From Bacillota bacterium (GTDB lineage Bacteria > Bacillota > Clostridia > Oscillospirales > Ruminococcaceae): DNA of 64,000 nt. Position 1 is the first letter of the stretch. Every line of letters starts with the position of its first letter. The stretch is from NCBI GenBank assembly GCA_023396225.1, contig JAEWWT010000014.1:62001-126000 (forward strand), in the 5' to 3' direction. Below, in pieces: positions 24,746 to 33,870 of the stretch. The notes under the pieces were generated by a model, which saw only the letters and a program-made list of their open reading frames with translations, was not told where the DNA came from and made no database searches. The position numbers and the translations under genes are program-made.

Positions 24746-25300
24746 TTATATTGACATTATCTCTTTTTCTTTAGTTGCAACAGACTTATCAATTTCCTCA
24801 CAGAACTTGTCAGTCAACTTCTGAATATCCTTTTCATTAGTTTTCATATCATCTTCTGTTATTTCATTTGATTTCTTCATAGCTTTAAATTTTTCAAGTG
24901 AATCACGTCTAATATTTCTTATAGTAACCTTTGCATCTTCACCATATTTATGAATCTGCTTAACAATTTCCTTACGTCTTTCTTCTGTAAGCTGTGGAAA
25001 TGCAAGTCTTAATACCTTACCATCATTTGTAGGGTTAATTCCAATATCTGAAGTCTGAATAGCTTTTTCTATAACTTTAAGCTGAGAAATATCCCACGGC
25101 TGAATAACAAGAACTCTTGCTTCTGAAACAGAAACAGCCGCCATAGCATTTATTTGGGTAGGTGTTCCGTAATAGTCAACAACAATCTTATCCAAAACTG
25201 CTGGATTTGCCCTTCCTGCTCTTATAGTTGTGAATTCATGCTCAAGGCTTTTAATGCATTTTTCCATTTTTGAATTTGCGGATGAAATCTGTTCGTTCAT
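24746..25300 (-). CDS. frr: Ribosome recycling factor
   Basis: RRF splits post-termination ribosomes together with EF-G. The 184-residue protein has the usual length and shows TTIRAGRANPAVLD, VSVSEARVLVIQPWD, and PTNDGKVLRLAFPQLTEERR. The SD is TGGAG seven bases before the ATG. The 86-base gap to pyrH holds a hairpin. Confidence 0.97.
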   Translation of the reverse strand: MNEQISSANSKMEKCIKSLEHEFTTIRAGRANPAVLDKIVVDYYGTPTQINAMAAVSVSEARVLVIQPWDISQLKVIEKAIQTSDIGINPTNDGKVLRLAFPQLTEERRKEIVKQIHKYGEDAKVTIRNIRRDSLEKFKAMKKSNEITEDDMKTNEKDIQKLTDKFCEEIDKSVATKEKEIMSI

Positions 25301-25339
25301 AACTACTCCATTTCTCAGCAGTCTAAAAATTTATTTATA

Positions 25340-25372
25340 TGTACATCCGCCGACGCTGAGTTCGGACATACA
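25340..25372 (-). promoter_or_regulatory. Hairpin between pyrH and frr
   Basis: In minus-strand RNA UGUAUGUCCG pairs with CGGAUGUACA over 10 bp, including two U-G/G-U wobbles that would be mismatches on the other strand. No U tract follows. It may stabilise or process the pyrH-frr message. Confidence 0.5.
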
Positions 25373-25386
25373 GTTTTTTATTTACT

Positions 25387-26106
25387 TTAATCTCTGTCAA
25401 TAACAAGTGTTCCAACTGGTTTTCCAAGACAAGCATCAAGTATATTGTCAGGTCTGCTCAAATCAAACACAAGAATTGGAATATGATTATCTTTACACAT
25501 AGATGCAGCAGTACTGTCCATTACAGCTAATCCTCTTACAAGTATTTCATTAAAGTTAAGTTCGTCAAACTTAACAGCATCATCGTACTTATTAGGATCC
25601 TTATCGTATACTCCGTCAACCATAGTTGCTTTAAGAACAATATCAGCCTCAATTTCAGCAGCTCTCAATGTAGAAGCCGTATCTGTTGAGAAAAATGGAT
25701 TTCCTGTTCCACAACCAAATATTACAACTCTGCCCTTTTGCATATGACGCATTGCTTTGTTTCTAATATATGGTTCTGCGACCTGGTGCATTGCAATTGC
25801 TGTCTGAACTCTGACATCAACTCCGAGAGATTCAAGTACATCTGCAACTGCAAGTGCATTCATGGTAGTTGCAAGCATTCCTATATGGTCTGCTCTGGTT
25901 CTGTCCATTGCACCGCTTGATCTTCCTCTCCAGAAATTCCCGCCACCTACAACAATACCAATCTGTACTCCGATATCAGCACACTTTTTAATACTTTCGC
26001 AGATTTTAGTTATTACAGTATAGTCAAGACCAATTTTCTTTTCACCGGCAAGAGCTTCACCGCTTAGTTTTAATAGAACACGATTATACTTTGGCTGCTC
26101 TGTCAT
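25387..26106 (-). CDS. pyrH: UMP kinase
   Basis: PyrH phosphorylates UMP to UDP, feeding pyrimidine nucleotides to RNA, DNA and sugar nucleotides. The 239 residues belong to the amino-acid kinase fold: VLLKLSGEALAG, the phosphate loop GIVVGGGNFWRG, RTRADHIGMLATTMNALA, and GCGTGNPFFSTDTA. It is the first gene of a long operon ending with polC. SD GAGAGGAG precedes the ATG. Confidence 0.97.
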   Translation of the reverse strand: MTEQPKYNRVLLKLSGEALAGEKKIGLDYTVITKICESIKKCADIGVQIGIVVGGGNFWRGRSSGAMDRTRADHIGMLATTMNALAVADVLESLGVDVRVQTAIAMHQVAEPYIRNKAMRHMQKGRVVIFGCGTGNPFFSTDTASTLRAAEIEADIVLKATMVDGVYDKDPNKYDDAVKFDELNFNEILVRGLAVMDSTAASMCKDNHIPILVFDLSRPDNILDACLGKPVGTLVIDRD

Positions 26107-26193
26107 TTGTATACTCCTCTCAAATGATACTCATTTCAATTATAAAAAAGAAACTCATATCATAACAAGAATAATTAATATATTATCTTGTAT

Positions 26194-26222
26194 ATTTTAC
26201 TATATTTTAAGTGTCATGTAAA
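26194..26222 (-). promoter_or_regulatory. Probable sigma-A promoter of the pyrH-polC operon
   Basis: TTTACA (26222-26217), a 17-nt spacer and TAAAAT (26199-26194), each one base from consensus, about 90 bases before pyrH. Confidence 0.55.
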
Positions 26223-26422
26223 GAGTTAATTTATTAATTTTTTTAAATATGTATAATTAATATAATTATTATCTGTATGAGTAAAAAAGATTTTCTGACA
26301 ATATACTTTATTTTAATTATATTTTTGTATAATACAAATATATTATTTGCTAATATGTATAATATTACTCTTTGGTTATATAGCTTATATAAAAAATTAC
26401 GTAAAGCAAATTTATATTTATA

Positions 26423-26451
26423 TTGAAAATAATAATAAATAATGGTATACT
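26423..26451 (+). promoter_or_regulatory. Sigma-A promoter of the cyclophilin gene
   Basis: TTGAAA (26423-26428), a 17-nt spacer and TATACT (26446-26451), followed 15 bases later by AAGGAGGA. Confidence 0.75.
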
Positions 26452-26482
26452 AAAATACATATTTTTAAGGAGGACTATTTTA

Positions 26483-26956
26483 ATGGTTGTTATTGAAATG
26501 GAAAATGGTAAAAGAATAAAGTTAGAGCTTTATCCTGAACAAGCCCCTATTACAGTAGAGAATTTTTTAAACCTTGTAAAAAACGGCTTTTATAATGGAT
26601 TGATTTTTCACAGAGTTATCAACGGCTTTATGATTCAGGGCGGTTGTCCGGAAGGCACAGGTATGGGTGGCCCTGGTCATACTATTAAGGGTGAATTTGC
26701 TTCAAATGGCATAAAAAATGACATCAAGCACTCAAGAGGGGTTATTTCAATGGCTCGTTCAATGATGAAGGACAGCGCCGGTTCGCAGTTCTTTATTATG
26801 CATGATGATGCAACCCATCTTGATGGAGAATATGCTGCATTCGGTAAGGTAATTGAAGGCATGGATGTTGTTGATGAAATTGCCAATACAAAAACAGGTT
26901 TTCAGGACAGACCTGTAAAAGATCAGAAAATGATGAAAGTTTATATTGAAGAATAA
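26483..26956 (+). CDS. Cyclophilin-type peptidyl-prolyl cis-trans isomerase
   Basis: The enzyme speeds cis-trans isomerisation of proline peptide bonds. The 157-residue protein has the core motifs GLIFHRVINGFMIQGG, the catalytic arginine in FHRV, SMARSMMKDSAGSQFFI and AAFGKVIEGMDVVDEI. There is no signal peptide, so it is cytoplasmic. The start is ATG 26483 with AAGGAGGA nine bases upstream; the longer frame from 26423 would begin inside the promoter. It has its own promoter and terminator and so is monocistronic. Confidence 0.94.
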   Translation: MVVIEMENGKRIKLELYPEQAPITVENFLNLVKNGFYNGLIFHRVINGFMIQGGCPEGTGMGGPGHTIKGEFASNGIKNDIKHSRGVISMARSMMKDSAGSQFFIMHDDATHLDGEYAAFGKVIEGMDVVDEIANTKTGFQDRPVKDQKMMKVYIEE

Positions 26957-26965
26957 CTATATTTC

Positions 26966-26998
26966 CGCATGCAGATTTGTTTCTGTATGCGGAATTTT
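26966..26998 (+). terminator. Terminator after the cyclophilin gene
   Basis: CCGCATGCAGA (26966-26976) pairs with TCTGTATGCGG (26983-26993), 11 bp with one G-U, followed by AATTTTATT. The U tract is weak. Confidence 0.6.
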
Positions 26999-26999
26999 A

Positions 27000-27028
27000 T
27001 TGAAATTAATAATAATTTAAAGTATAAT
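27000..27028 (+). promoter_or_regulatory. Sigma-A promoter of ispE
   Basis: TTGAAA (27000-27005), a 17-nt spacer and TATAAT (27023-27028). The predicted leader of about 97 nt contains repeat copy D. Confidence 0.8.
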
Positions 27029-27046
27029 AATTTTATTAATAATCAC

Positions 27047-27131
27047 TGGAGTACTTAATGTGAAAATACTTTTCACATCGCTATTTGTTTCTTTTCTGAA
27101 AAAAACACAGCAGAAAGGAAGGGGGATTTTT
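27047..27131 (+). repeat. Structured intergenic repeat, short copy D
   Basis: After an SD-like TGGAG (27047-27051) comes H1 GTGAAAA-TAC-TTTTCAC (27060-27076), then GCTATTTGTTTCTTTTCTG resembling the conserved block of copies A and B. The middle is deleted, so TTCTTTTCTG (27089-27098) can pair with CAGAAAGGAA (27111-27120) as a simple 10-bp hairpin with one U-G. The ispE start codon follows after GGGGGA. This is the only copy seen on the plus strand. Confidence 0.65.
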
Positions 27132-28004
27132 ATGACTGAATTAATATCAATAAAAGCAAATGCCAAAATAAATCTTTATTTGAATGTTACAGCTAAACGT
27201 AATGATGGCTATCATTTAATTGAAAGTGTTATGCAAAGTATAAGTTTATATGATATTGTTAATATAAAGAAGAATGATACTGACACTATAAGGATAAACT
27301 GCAATCATCCTGACATTCCATGTGACAATAGTAATATTGCTTACAAGGCAGCCGAAGCTTTTTTCAAAAGTTCCAGTATTAAAAGAATTGGGATTGATAT
27401 TTCTATTGAGAAAAATATTCCGTCACAGGCAGGGCTTGGCGGTGGAAGTGCTGATGGAGCAGCTGTTTTAGCAGGATTAAATCAATTATGTGAAACACAT
27501 TTAACTATAAATCAACTTTGCACTATTGGAAGTAAAATCGGAGCAGATATCCCCTTTTGTCTAATTGGGGGTACAGCACTTTGTACGGGCGTTGGAGATG
27601 TAATAAAATCACTTAATAACCTTACGGAATGTTATATTGTTATTGGTAAAGGTGACAAAGGTATTTCTACTTCATCTGCATATTCTGAAATTGACGCAAG
27701 GAATTTAATGAATAAATCAGATATTGATGTCTATAACATTTTTAATAACAGTAATCTGTCAGAAATCAGTTTAGGATGCTACAATGTTTTTGAAGAAGTA
27801 GCAGGATTAGATAAAGTAAACACAATAAAAAAAATTCTGACATCTTATAATGCCCTTACTGCTCATATGTCTGGAAGTGGTTCAGCTGTTTATGGTATTT
27901 TCACAGATAAGCACAATGCAGAGCAATGTTGTATAAAGCTAAAAAAAGATGGCTACTTCACTGCTTTATGTAATCCTGATAATAAAGGTTGTTATATTAA
28001 TTAA
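27132..28004 (+). CDS. ispE: 4-diphosphocytidyl-2-C-methyl-D-erythritol kinase
   Basis: IspE phosphorylates CDP-ME in the MEP isoprenoid pathway. The 290-residue GHMP kinase shows AKINLYLNVTAKRNDGYH, the ATP-binding loop PSQAGLGGGSADGAA, GADIPFCLIGGTALC and the C-terminal HMSGSGSAVYGIF. Start ATG 27132 follows a GGGGGA SD; the ATG-less extension from 27060 would translate repeat copy D. In many genomes ispE stands near purR or spoIIR; here it is alone between a cyclophilin and a topoisomerase. Confidence 0.95.
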   Translation: MTELISIKANAKINLYLNVTAKRNDGYHLIESVMQSISLYDIVNIKKNDTDTIRINCNHPDIPCDNSNIAYKAAEAFFKSSSIKRIGIDISIEKNIPSQAGLGGGSADGAAVLAGLNQLCETHLTINQLCTIGSKIGADIPFCLIGGTALCTGVGDVIKSLNNLTECYIVIGKGDKGISTSSAYSEIDARNLMNKSDIDVYNIFNNSNLSEISLGCYNVFEEVAGLDKVNTIKKILTSYNALTAHMSGSGSAVYGIFTDKHNAEQCCIKLKKDGYFTALCNPDNKGCYIN

Positions 28005-28005
28005 T

Positions 28006-28034
28006 TTGTAAATTATAAAAATGTGTGTTATAAT
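28006..28034 (+). promoter_or_regulatory. Sigma-A promoter of the topoisomerase genes
   Basis: TTGTAA (28006-28011), a 17-nt spacer and TATAAT (28029-28034) begin directly after the ispE stop. SD GGTGAG precedes the ATG at 28075. Confidence 0.75.
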
Positions 28035-28074
28035 ATATTTTTGATTAACGACTAACAATGAATAGGGTGAGATA

Positions 28075-30063
28075 ATGGCTACAAAAAAGAATTCATACGG
28101 AAATGAAAGTATTACCTCATTAAAGGGTGCTGACAGAGTTCGAAAAAGACCTTCTGTTATATTTGGTTCAGATGGTATAGACGGCTGTAAGCATTCTATT
28201 TTTGAAATCATATCTAATTCAATTGATGAGGCAAGAGATGGTCATGGTGATAAAATAGTTGTTACCAAATTTCTTGATAATTCAATTGAAGTCGAAGATT
28301 TCGGAAGAGGATGTCCTGTTGACTATAACAACGGCGAACAGAAGTTTAATTGGGAACTTGTATACTGCGAGCTTTATGCAGGCGGAAAATATCAGAATAA
28401 TGACAGCACTGGAGATTATGAATATTCTCTTGGGTTGAACGGTTTAGGTGCTTGTGCAACACAGTATTCTTCCGAATATATGGATGTGGAAATATATCGT
28501 GACGGATATAAATATAATCTTCATTTTGAAAAAGGTGAAAATATTGGCGGATTGAAGAAAGAAACTACCAATAGGAAGAAAACAGGAACAAAGACACTTT
28601 GGCGTGCTGACCTTGAAGTATTTACCGATATTAATGTTGAAAAAGAATACTTTGAAGAAATGTTAAAGAAGCAGGCAGTTGTTAATCCCAATATTACTTT
28701 TGTATTCAGATGTCAGAATGGGGCAGGCGGATTCGATGAAGAAACCTATTTCTATGAAAACGGTATATCTGATTATTTATCTGAACTTGTAAGTGATAAT
28801 GCACTTACTACACCTCAATTCTGGCAATGTGAACGAAAAGGTCGTGACAGAGAGGATAAGCCTGAATACAAAGTAAAAATATCATGTGCTGTAGCATTTT
28901 CAAACAAAATAAAATTAACCGAATATTACCATAATTCAAGTTTTCTTGAACATGGCGGTTCTACTGAAAAAGCTGTAAAACAAGCCTTTGTATCACAAAT
29001 AGATTCCTATCTAAAGAATGGAAATAAATATCTTAAAAATGAATCTAAAATAACTTATCCTGATGTAGAGGACTGTCTTGTTCTTGTATCATCTACTTTT
29101 TCTACACAGACATCATATGAAAATCAGACTAAAAAGGCAATAACAAACAAATTTATCTATGATGCTATGACAGAATTCTTAAAGCATCAGCTTGAAGTCT
29201 ATTTTTTAGAAAATCCTGATGAAGCACAGAAAATTGCTGAGCAGGTAATGTTAAATAAACGTAGCCGTGAAAGTGCTGAGAAAACAAGACTTAACCTTAA
29301 GAAAAAACTTGCTGGAACAATAGATTTATCCAATATGGTTGAAAAATTCGTTGACTGCAGAACTAAAGACCTGTCTCGACGTGAAATTTATATTGTAGAG
29401 GGTGATTCTGCTCTCGGATCATGCAAAACAGCACGAAATGCTGAATTTCAGGCTATAATTCCTGTAAGGGGAAAAATTCTCAACTGTCTTAAAGCAGATT
29501 ATGATAAAATTTTTAAAAATGATATTATAACTGATATTATAAAAGTTCTTGGCTGTGGTGTTGAAGTTAAAACAAAAGCAAACAAGGAGCTGTCATCATT
29601 TAATCTTGATGGGCTTAAATGGAATAAAATTATTATATGTACAGATGCCGATGTCGACGGATTCCAAATCAGAACTCTTATTTTGACTATGCTGTACAGG
29701 CTTACACCTACTCTAATTGATATGGGTTATGTTTATATTGCAGAATCTCCTTTATTTGAAATTACTACAAAGGATAAAACTTATTTTGCCTATACTGAAA
29801 AAGAAAAAGTTGATATTCTTAAAATGATAGGCAATCAGAAATATAAACTTGATCGTTCAAAAGGTCTTGGCGAAAATGAACCTGAAATGATGTCACTAAC
29901 TACTATGAATCCAGATACAAGAAGATTGATTAAAGTTACATCTGATGGATTTGATGCGACTTCATCAATGTTTGATTTATTGTTAGGCGATAATCTTCAG
30001 GGACGTAAGGATTTTATTTCAGAGTATGGAACCAAATATCTTGAATTAGCGGACATTTCATAA
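28075..30063 (+). CDS. Type IIA DNA topoisomerase ATPase subunit, divergent ParE/GyrB family
   Basis: The 662-residue subunit has the GHKL ATPase domain (ISNSIDEARDG, VEDFGRGCPV, LGLNGLGA), a transducer domain, and the TOPRIM domain with EGDSALG at 442-448 and DADVDG at 524-529, ending with RSKGLGENEPEMM. The metal-binding acidic residues are kept, but EGDSALG departs from the usual EGDSAGG, and the lid residues DYNNGEQKFNWELVYCELYAG differ from gyrase and ParE. It is therefore a separate, divergent paralogue class, probably additional to gyrase (inference). It forms an operon with the next gene, 54 bases on. Role: decatenation or relaxation, not decidable from sequence. Confidence 0.88.
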   Translation: MATKKNSYGNESITSLKGADRVRKRPSVIFGSDGIDGCKHSIFEIISNSIDEARDGHGDKIVVTKFLDNSIEVEDFGRGCPVDYNNGEQKFNWELVYCELYAGGKYQNNDSTGDYEYSLGLNGLGACATQYSSEYMDVEIYRDGYKYNLHFEKGENIGGLKKETTNRKKTGTKTLWRADLEVFTDINVEKEYFEEMLKKQAVVNPNITFVFRCQNGAGGFDEETYFYENGISDYLSELVSDNALTTPQFWQCERKGRDREDKPEYKVKISCAVAFSNKIKLTEYYHNSSFLEHGGSTEKAVKQAFVSQIDSYLKNGNKYLKNESKITYPDVEDCLVLVSSTFSTQTSYENQTKKAITNKFIYDAMTEFLKHQLEVYFLENPDEAQKIAEQVMLNKRSRESAEKTRLNLKKKLAGTIDLSNMVEKFVDCRTKDLSRREIYIVEGDSALGSCKTARNAEFQAIIPVRGKILNCLKADYDKIFKNDIITDIIKVLGCGVEVKTKANKELSSFNLDGLKWNKIIICTDADVDGFQIRTLILTMLYRLTPTLIDMGYVYIAESPLFEITTKDKTYFAYTEKEKVDILKMIGNQKYKLDRSKGLGENEPEMMSLTTMNPDTRRLIKVTSDGFDATSSMFDLLLGDNLQGRKDFISEYGTKYLELADIS

Positions 30064-30116
30064 TTATTTCGAGCTTTGATATTTATAACATCATTGCTCA
30101 GAAAGGATGATAATAA

Positions 30117-32345
30117 TTGGCAAAAAAAGATAAAGAACAAAGAAACAAATCTATTCCAAATGCATATATTCAAGGCAGCGGTATTGTTGCAGAAGAAAAA
30201 ATAACATATACCCTTGAAAAAAACTATATGCCTTATGCAATGAGCGTAATTGTTTCAAGAGCTCTTCCTGAAATTGACGGGTTTAAGCCATCACATAGAA
30301 AACTCCTTTATACCATGTATAAAATGGGACTTCTTACTGGTTCAAAGACAAAATCTGCAAATATAGTCGGTCAAACTATGAAGCTTAATCCTCATGGTGA
30401 TGCTGCTATATATGAAACAATGGTTCGTCTTGCAAGAGGAAATGAAGCTCTACTTCATCCATATATCGACAGTAAGGGTAACTTTGGTAAAGCATATTCT
30501 AAAAATATGGCCTATGCTGCATCTAGATATACAGAAGCAAAACTTGATGTAATATGCAATGAGCTGTTCAGGGATATAGATAAAGATACTGTTGATTTTG
30601 TTCCGAACTATGATAACGAAACAACGGAACCTACTCTGCTGCCTGCAACATTTCCTACTGTTCTCGTAAATGCAAATGTTGGAATAGCCGTTTCTATGGC
30701 AAGTGCTGTCTGCCCATTCAATCTTGCAGAAGTTTGTGAAACAACAATTGCTCTTATAAAGAATCCTAAGCATGATATTATCTCTACTCTTAAAGGCCCT
30801 GATTTTCCTGGCGGTGGCTATATAATATATGATGAAGATGAACTTAACAAGGTTTATCAGACAGGAAGAGGCTCTGTAAAGGTAAGAGCCAGATATAATT
30901 ATGACAAAAATGCAAACTGCCTTGAAATTACACAGATTCCGCCTACTACAACAGTCGAGGCAATAATGGACAAGATTATTGAGCTTATTAAACAAGGGAA
31001 AATACGTGAAGTTTCATATCTAAGAGACGAAACTGACATTAATGGATTAAAACTTGCTATTGACGTAAAGCGTGGAAACGATCCTGATAAGCTAATGAAA
31101 AAACTGTATAGGTTTACACCTTTACAGGATAATTATTCTTGTAATTTTAATATTCTTATAGGCGGAACTCCAAAAGTTATGGGAGTTTCAGAAATTCTCA
31201 CAGAGTGGACTGCTTTCAGAACAGAATGCATAAAAAGAAGGGTATATTTTGACTTATCCAAGAAGAAAGATAAGTTACATCTCCTTAAAGGTCTGCAGAA
31301 AATTCTGCTTGACATCGACCGTGCAATTAAAATTGTGCGTGAAACTGAGGAAGAAAACGACGTAGTTCCAAACCTTATGATTGGGTTTGGAATTGATGAG
31401 ATCCAAGCTGAATATGTTGCTGAAATAAAGCTTCGTCACCTTAATAAAGAATATATTCTAAACAGAATTTCCGAAATAGAACAGCTTGAAAAAGACATCT
31501 TAGAAATGGAAGAAATTCTTAAAGATGATAAGAGAATAAAAGATATAATTATAAAGGAACTTAAAGAAGTTATAAAAAAATATCAGCAACCAAGAAAAAC
31601 TCTTTTCTGTTATCAGAATGATTTAGACGATGATTTAGAAATTGATGATACTCCCGACTACCCTGTCAATTTATTTTTTTCAAAAAGCGGATATTTTAAA
31701 AAAATTACGCCACAATCTCTTCGTATGTCAAATGAACATAAACTTAAAGATGGAGATATTATTGATACTTCCATTGAGACTACTAATAAAGCAGAAGTTC
31801 TTTTCTTTACAGATATGTGTCAGGTATATAAAACAAAGGCATGTAACTTTGATGACACAAAGGCATCTCTTCTTGGAGATTATATTCCTGCAAAGCTTGG
31901 ATTTGATGATAATGAAAACGTACATTCAATGGTTGTAACAAATGATTACTCAGGTTATCTTATTTTTGTTTTTGATAACGGTAAGGCTGCAAAAATTCCT
32001 CTTAATGCCTATGAAACAAAAACAAACAGAAAAAAATTATCAAATGCATATACCAATAAAGCTAAACTAGTTAAGATGTTTGTTATTTCAGAAAACATTG
32101 ATATTCTTGTTGTAACTGATAACTGCAGGGCTTTAGTATTTAATACTGCTATGATACTACCAAAATCTACTAGAGACACCATTGGTGTTCAGGTTATTAA
32201 TCTTAAAGCAAAAGCTACTGTTGAAAAGGTTTGTGAAATAACCGAAGAGATGAAGGATGACTACAGTAAATATTTTGTTAAATCAATTCCTGCTGTCGGT
32301 AGTATGGCTAAAACATTAGAAGACCCTGATCAGTTATCATTATAA
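30117..32345 (+). CDS. Type IIA DNA topoisomerase cleavage subunit, divergent ParC/GyrA family
   Basis: The 742-residue partner of the preceding ATPase subunit has the winged-helix/tower core starting at about residue 30 and the catalytic tyrosine Y138 in AASRYTEAKL. The quinolone-contact region reads HGDAAIYE (93-100), with alanine at the position that is serine in most GyrA/ParC. A coiled-coil arm (about 440-490) precedes a C-terminal beta-pinwheel-like region. The GyrA box was not recognised, which argues against a true gyrase. The start is a TTG with AAAGGATG upstream. Confidence 0.88.
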   Translation: MAKKDKEQRNKSIPNAYIQGSGIVAEEKITYTLEKNYMPYAMSVIVSRALPEIDGFKPSHRKLLYTMYKMGLLTGSKTKSANIVGQTMKLNPHGDAAIYETMVRLARGNEALLHPYIDSKGNFGKAYSKNMAYAASRYTEAKLDVICNELFRDIDKDTVDFVPNYDNETTEPTLLPATFPTVLVNANVGIAVSMASAVCPFNLAEVCETTIALIKNPKHDIISTLKGPDFPGGGYIIYDEDELNKVYQTGRGSVKVRARYNYDKNANCLEITQIPPTTTVEAIMDKIIELIKQGKIREVSYLRDETDINGLKLAIDVKRGNDPDKLMKKLYRFTPLQDNYSCNFNILIGGTPKVMGVSEILTEWTAFRTECIKRRVYFDLSKKKDKLHLLKGLQKILLDIDRAIKIVRETEEENDVVPNLMIGFGIDEIQAEYVAEIKLRHLNKEYILNRISEIEQLEKDILEMEEILKDDKRIKDIIIKELKEVIKKYQQPRKTLFCYQNDLDDDLEIDDTPDYPVNLFFSKSGYFKKITPQSLRMSNEHKLKDGDIIDTSIETTNKAEVLFFTDMCQVYKTKACNFDDTKASLLGDYIPAKLGFDDNENVHSMVVTNDYSGYLIFVFDNGKAAKIPLNAYETKTNRKKLSNAYTNKAKLVKMFVISENIDILVVTDNCRALVFNTAMILPKSTRDTIGVQVINLKAKATVEKVCEITEEMKDDYSKYFVKSIPAVGSMAKTLEDPDQLSL

Positions 32346-32367
32346 TAAAACTTTTTTATACAAAAAA

Positions 32368-32388
32368 CAGCGCTGGTAATCAACGCTG
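32368..32388 (-). terminator. Terminator of spoIVB, possibly bidirectional
   Basis: CAGCG/CGCTG arms close a loop between the convergent parC-like and spoIVB genes. In the minus sense six T residues follow directly, in the plus sense a T-rich tail follows after CTC. The 5-bp stem is short. Confidence 0.5.
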
Positions 32389-32403
32389 CTCTTTGTATTT
32401 TTA

Positions 32404-33645
32404 TTAGCTGAAACACGATACTGAACTGGAATAAACATTTGACACATTCTGTGAAGTTTCATACATAGTATCAGCAAAAATAGCGTATCCCTTTGCAGGA
32501 TTATTTACAAATACATGAGTAACTGCTCCGATAATCTTACCATCCTGTATTATTGGACTTCCGCTCATTCCTTGTACTATTCCCCCTGCTTTAGAAAGCA
32601 AGTCCTTATCTGTAACTCTGATTATCATATTTTTACTGTTGTTGTTGTTCATATCTATCTTTTCAATTTCGATATTGTATTCTGTCGGTTCTGAGCCATT
32701 AATAGTAGCTAGGATAGTTGCACTTCCAAGTTTTATATCCTGTCTCATACCTAATGGCATTGGTTCATGCTTTGACGGAATATTATCAAGAACACCATAT
32801 AATCCGCAATTACAGTTAATTTTTAAATTTCCTACAGAAAAACCTGTTACAAATGAACCCATTAATTCTCCCGGATATCCTTGTCTACCCTTTTTAATAC
32901 CATTAATAATAACATCGCAAACTTCTCCTGACGATAGCGGCATTATTCCTCCAGTATCAACATCACAGACAGGATGTCCAAGTCCTGCAAAAACTCCTGT
33001 TTCAGGATTATAAAAAGTTATTGTTCCAATTCCTGCTGAGCTATCTCTAACCCACATGCCTGCCCTGAAACAGTTGTCTGAAGTTGATTGCTGGGGCTTT
33101 AGATAAACTGTCATATTGCTGTTATCTCTTACCAGGCATACTTCAAGGCAATTTCCATTACTTTGCTTTACAATTTTTTCTACATCCGCATTGGAAGATA
33201 CATTCTTTCCCTGTATACTTACTATTATATCTCCATCCATTATTCCTGCTTCGCTGGCTGGAGAAATTAATCCTTTATTTGTTTCAAAGCTACTTGTCTC
33301 AACAACTATAACACCATCTGTCAGTAGTTTTATTCCAAAAGGTGTTCCGCATGGTATCAAAACAGGTTGATCTACTTCATTGATATTAATTACTTTTATT
33401 GGGATCAGACCAGCTAGTTTAAGTTTTGCCGTCCTTGTATTACTTATTGATTTATTTATTGTTACAGTTGATTGACAATACTCATCAGTTGATGTAACCT
33501 GTACTATATCTGATATTTTTAATTCATTTCCTTTTGCAATATAAAAATTGTCAGGCAAATAAATATTATAATATACAACAAGCGCAAATACAGCTATTAA
33601 GAACAAATTTATTGTACTTGCAGTTATTCTTATGAATTTACGCAT
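32404..33645 (-). CDS. spoIVB: SpoIVB peptidase (S55 family)
   Basis: SpoIVB is made in the forespore, secreted into the intermembrane space and cleaves SpoIVFA, thereby allowing pro-sigma-K processing in the mother cell. The 413-residue protein has an N-terminal membrane anchor (about residues 6-28), a PDZ domain (about 105-185, ASEAGIMDGDIIVSIQGK), and the S55 domain with conserved GGIVQGMSGSPIIQDGK at about residue 360 holding the catalytic serine, plus GHPVCD. Start ATG 33645 has GGAGAAAG upstream. It usually stands next to spo0A and recN; here neither is adjacent. It is divergent from a LacI-type gene. Confidence 0.94.
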   Translation of the reverse strand: MRKFIRITASTINLFLIAVFALVVYYNIYLPDNFYIAKGNELKISDIVQVTSTDEYCQSTVTINKSISNTRTAKLKLAGLIPIKVININEVDQPVLIPCGTPFGIKLLTDGVIVVETSSFETNKGLISPASEAGIMDGDIIVSIQGKNVSSNADVEKIVKQSNGNCLEVCLVRDNSNMTVYLKPQQSTSDNCFRAGMWVRDSSAGIGTITFYNPETGVFAGLGHPVCDVDTGGIMPLSSGEVCDVIINGIKKGRQGYPGELMGSFVTGFSVGNLKINCNCGLYGVLDNIPSKHEPMPLGMRQDIKLGSATILATINGSEPTEYNIEIEKIDMNNNNSKNMIIRVTDKDLLSKAGGIVQGMSGSPIIQDGKIIGAVTHVFVNNPAKGYAIFADTMYETSQNVSNVYSSSVSCFS

Positions 33646-33785
33646 TACTTTCTCCAATCAATTATTAATAAAGTTGTTACTATATTAATATTCTCAAATA
33701 CAGATTAAATATAAGAGTTTTATATTCTGTAATTTTACAACCAAGCTTTTATAAAAATTGTCGAAATTAGAAATTAAACAATAAC

Positions 33786-33815
33786 TTGTTAAATGTTATT
33801 CATATATGTTATAAT
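33786..33815 (+). promoter_or_regulatory. Sigma-A promoter of the LacI-family gene
   Basis: TTGTTA (33786-33791), an 18-nt spacer and TATAAT (33810-33815). The word ATGTTAT occurs three times at 33793, 33806 and about 33836, but no symmetrical operator was found. Confidence 0.55.
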
Positions 33816-33870
33816 ATTAGAATAAAACGTAATTTATGTTATTATTTTGTAATTTTATGAGGTGTTTAAA

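Larger units (their letters stand above)
26107..26482. other. Divergent promoter region between pyrH and the cyclophilin gene
   Basis: This 376-base AT-rich region has no supported coding frame. It holds the pyrH promoter (26194-26222) and the cyclophilin promoter (26423-26451). A further promoter-like pair CTGACA-N17-TATATT and several TATAAT words lie in the middle; in sequence this AT-rich they may be chance. Confidence 0.6.
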
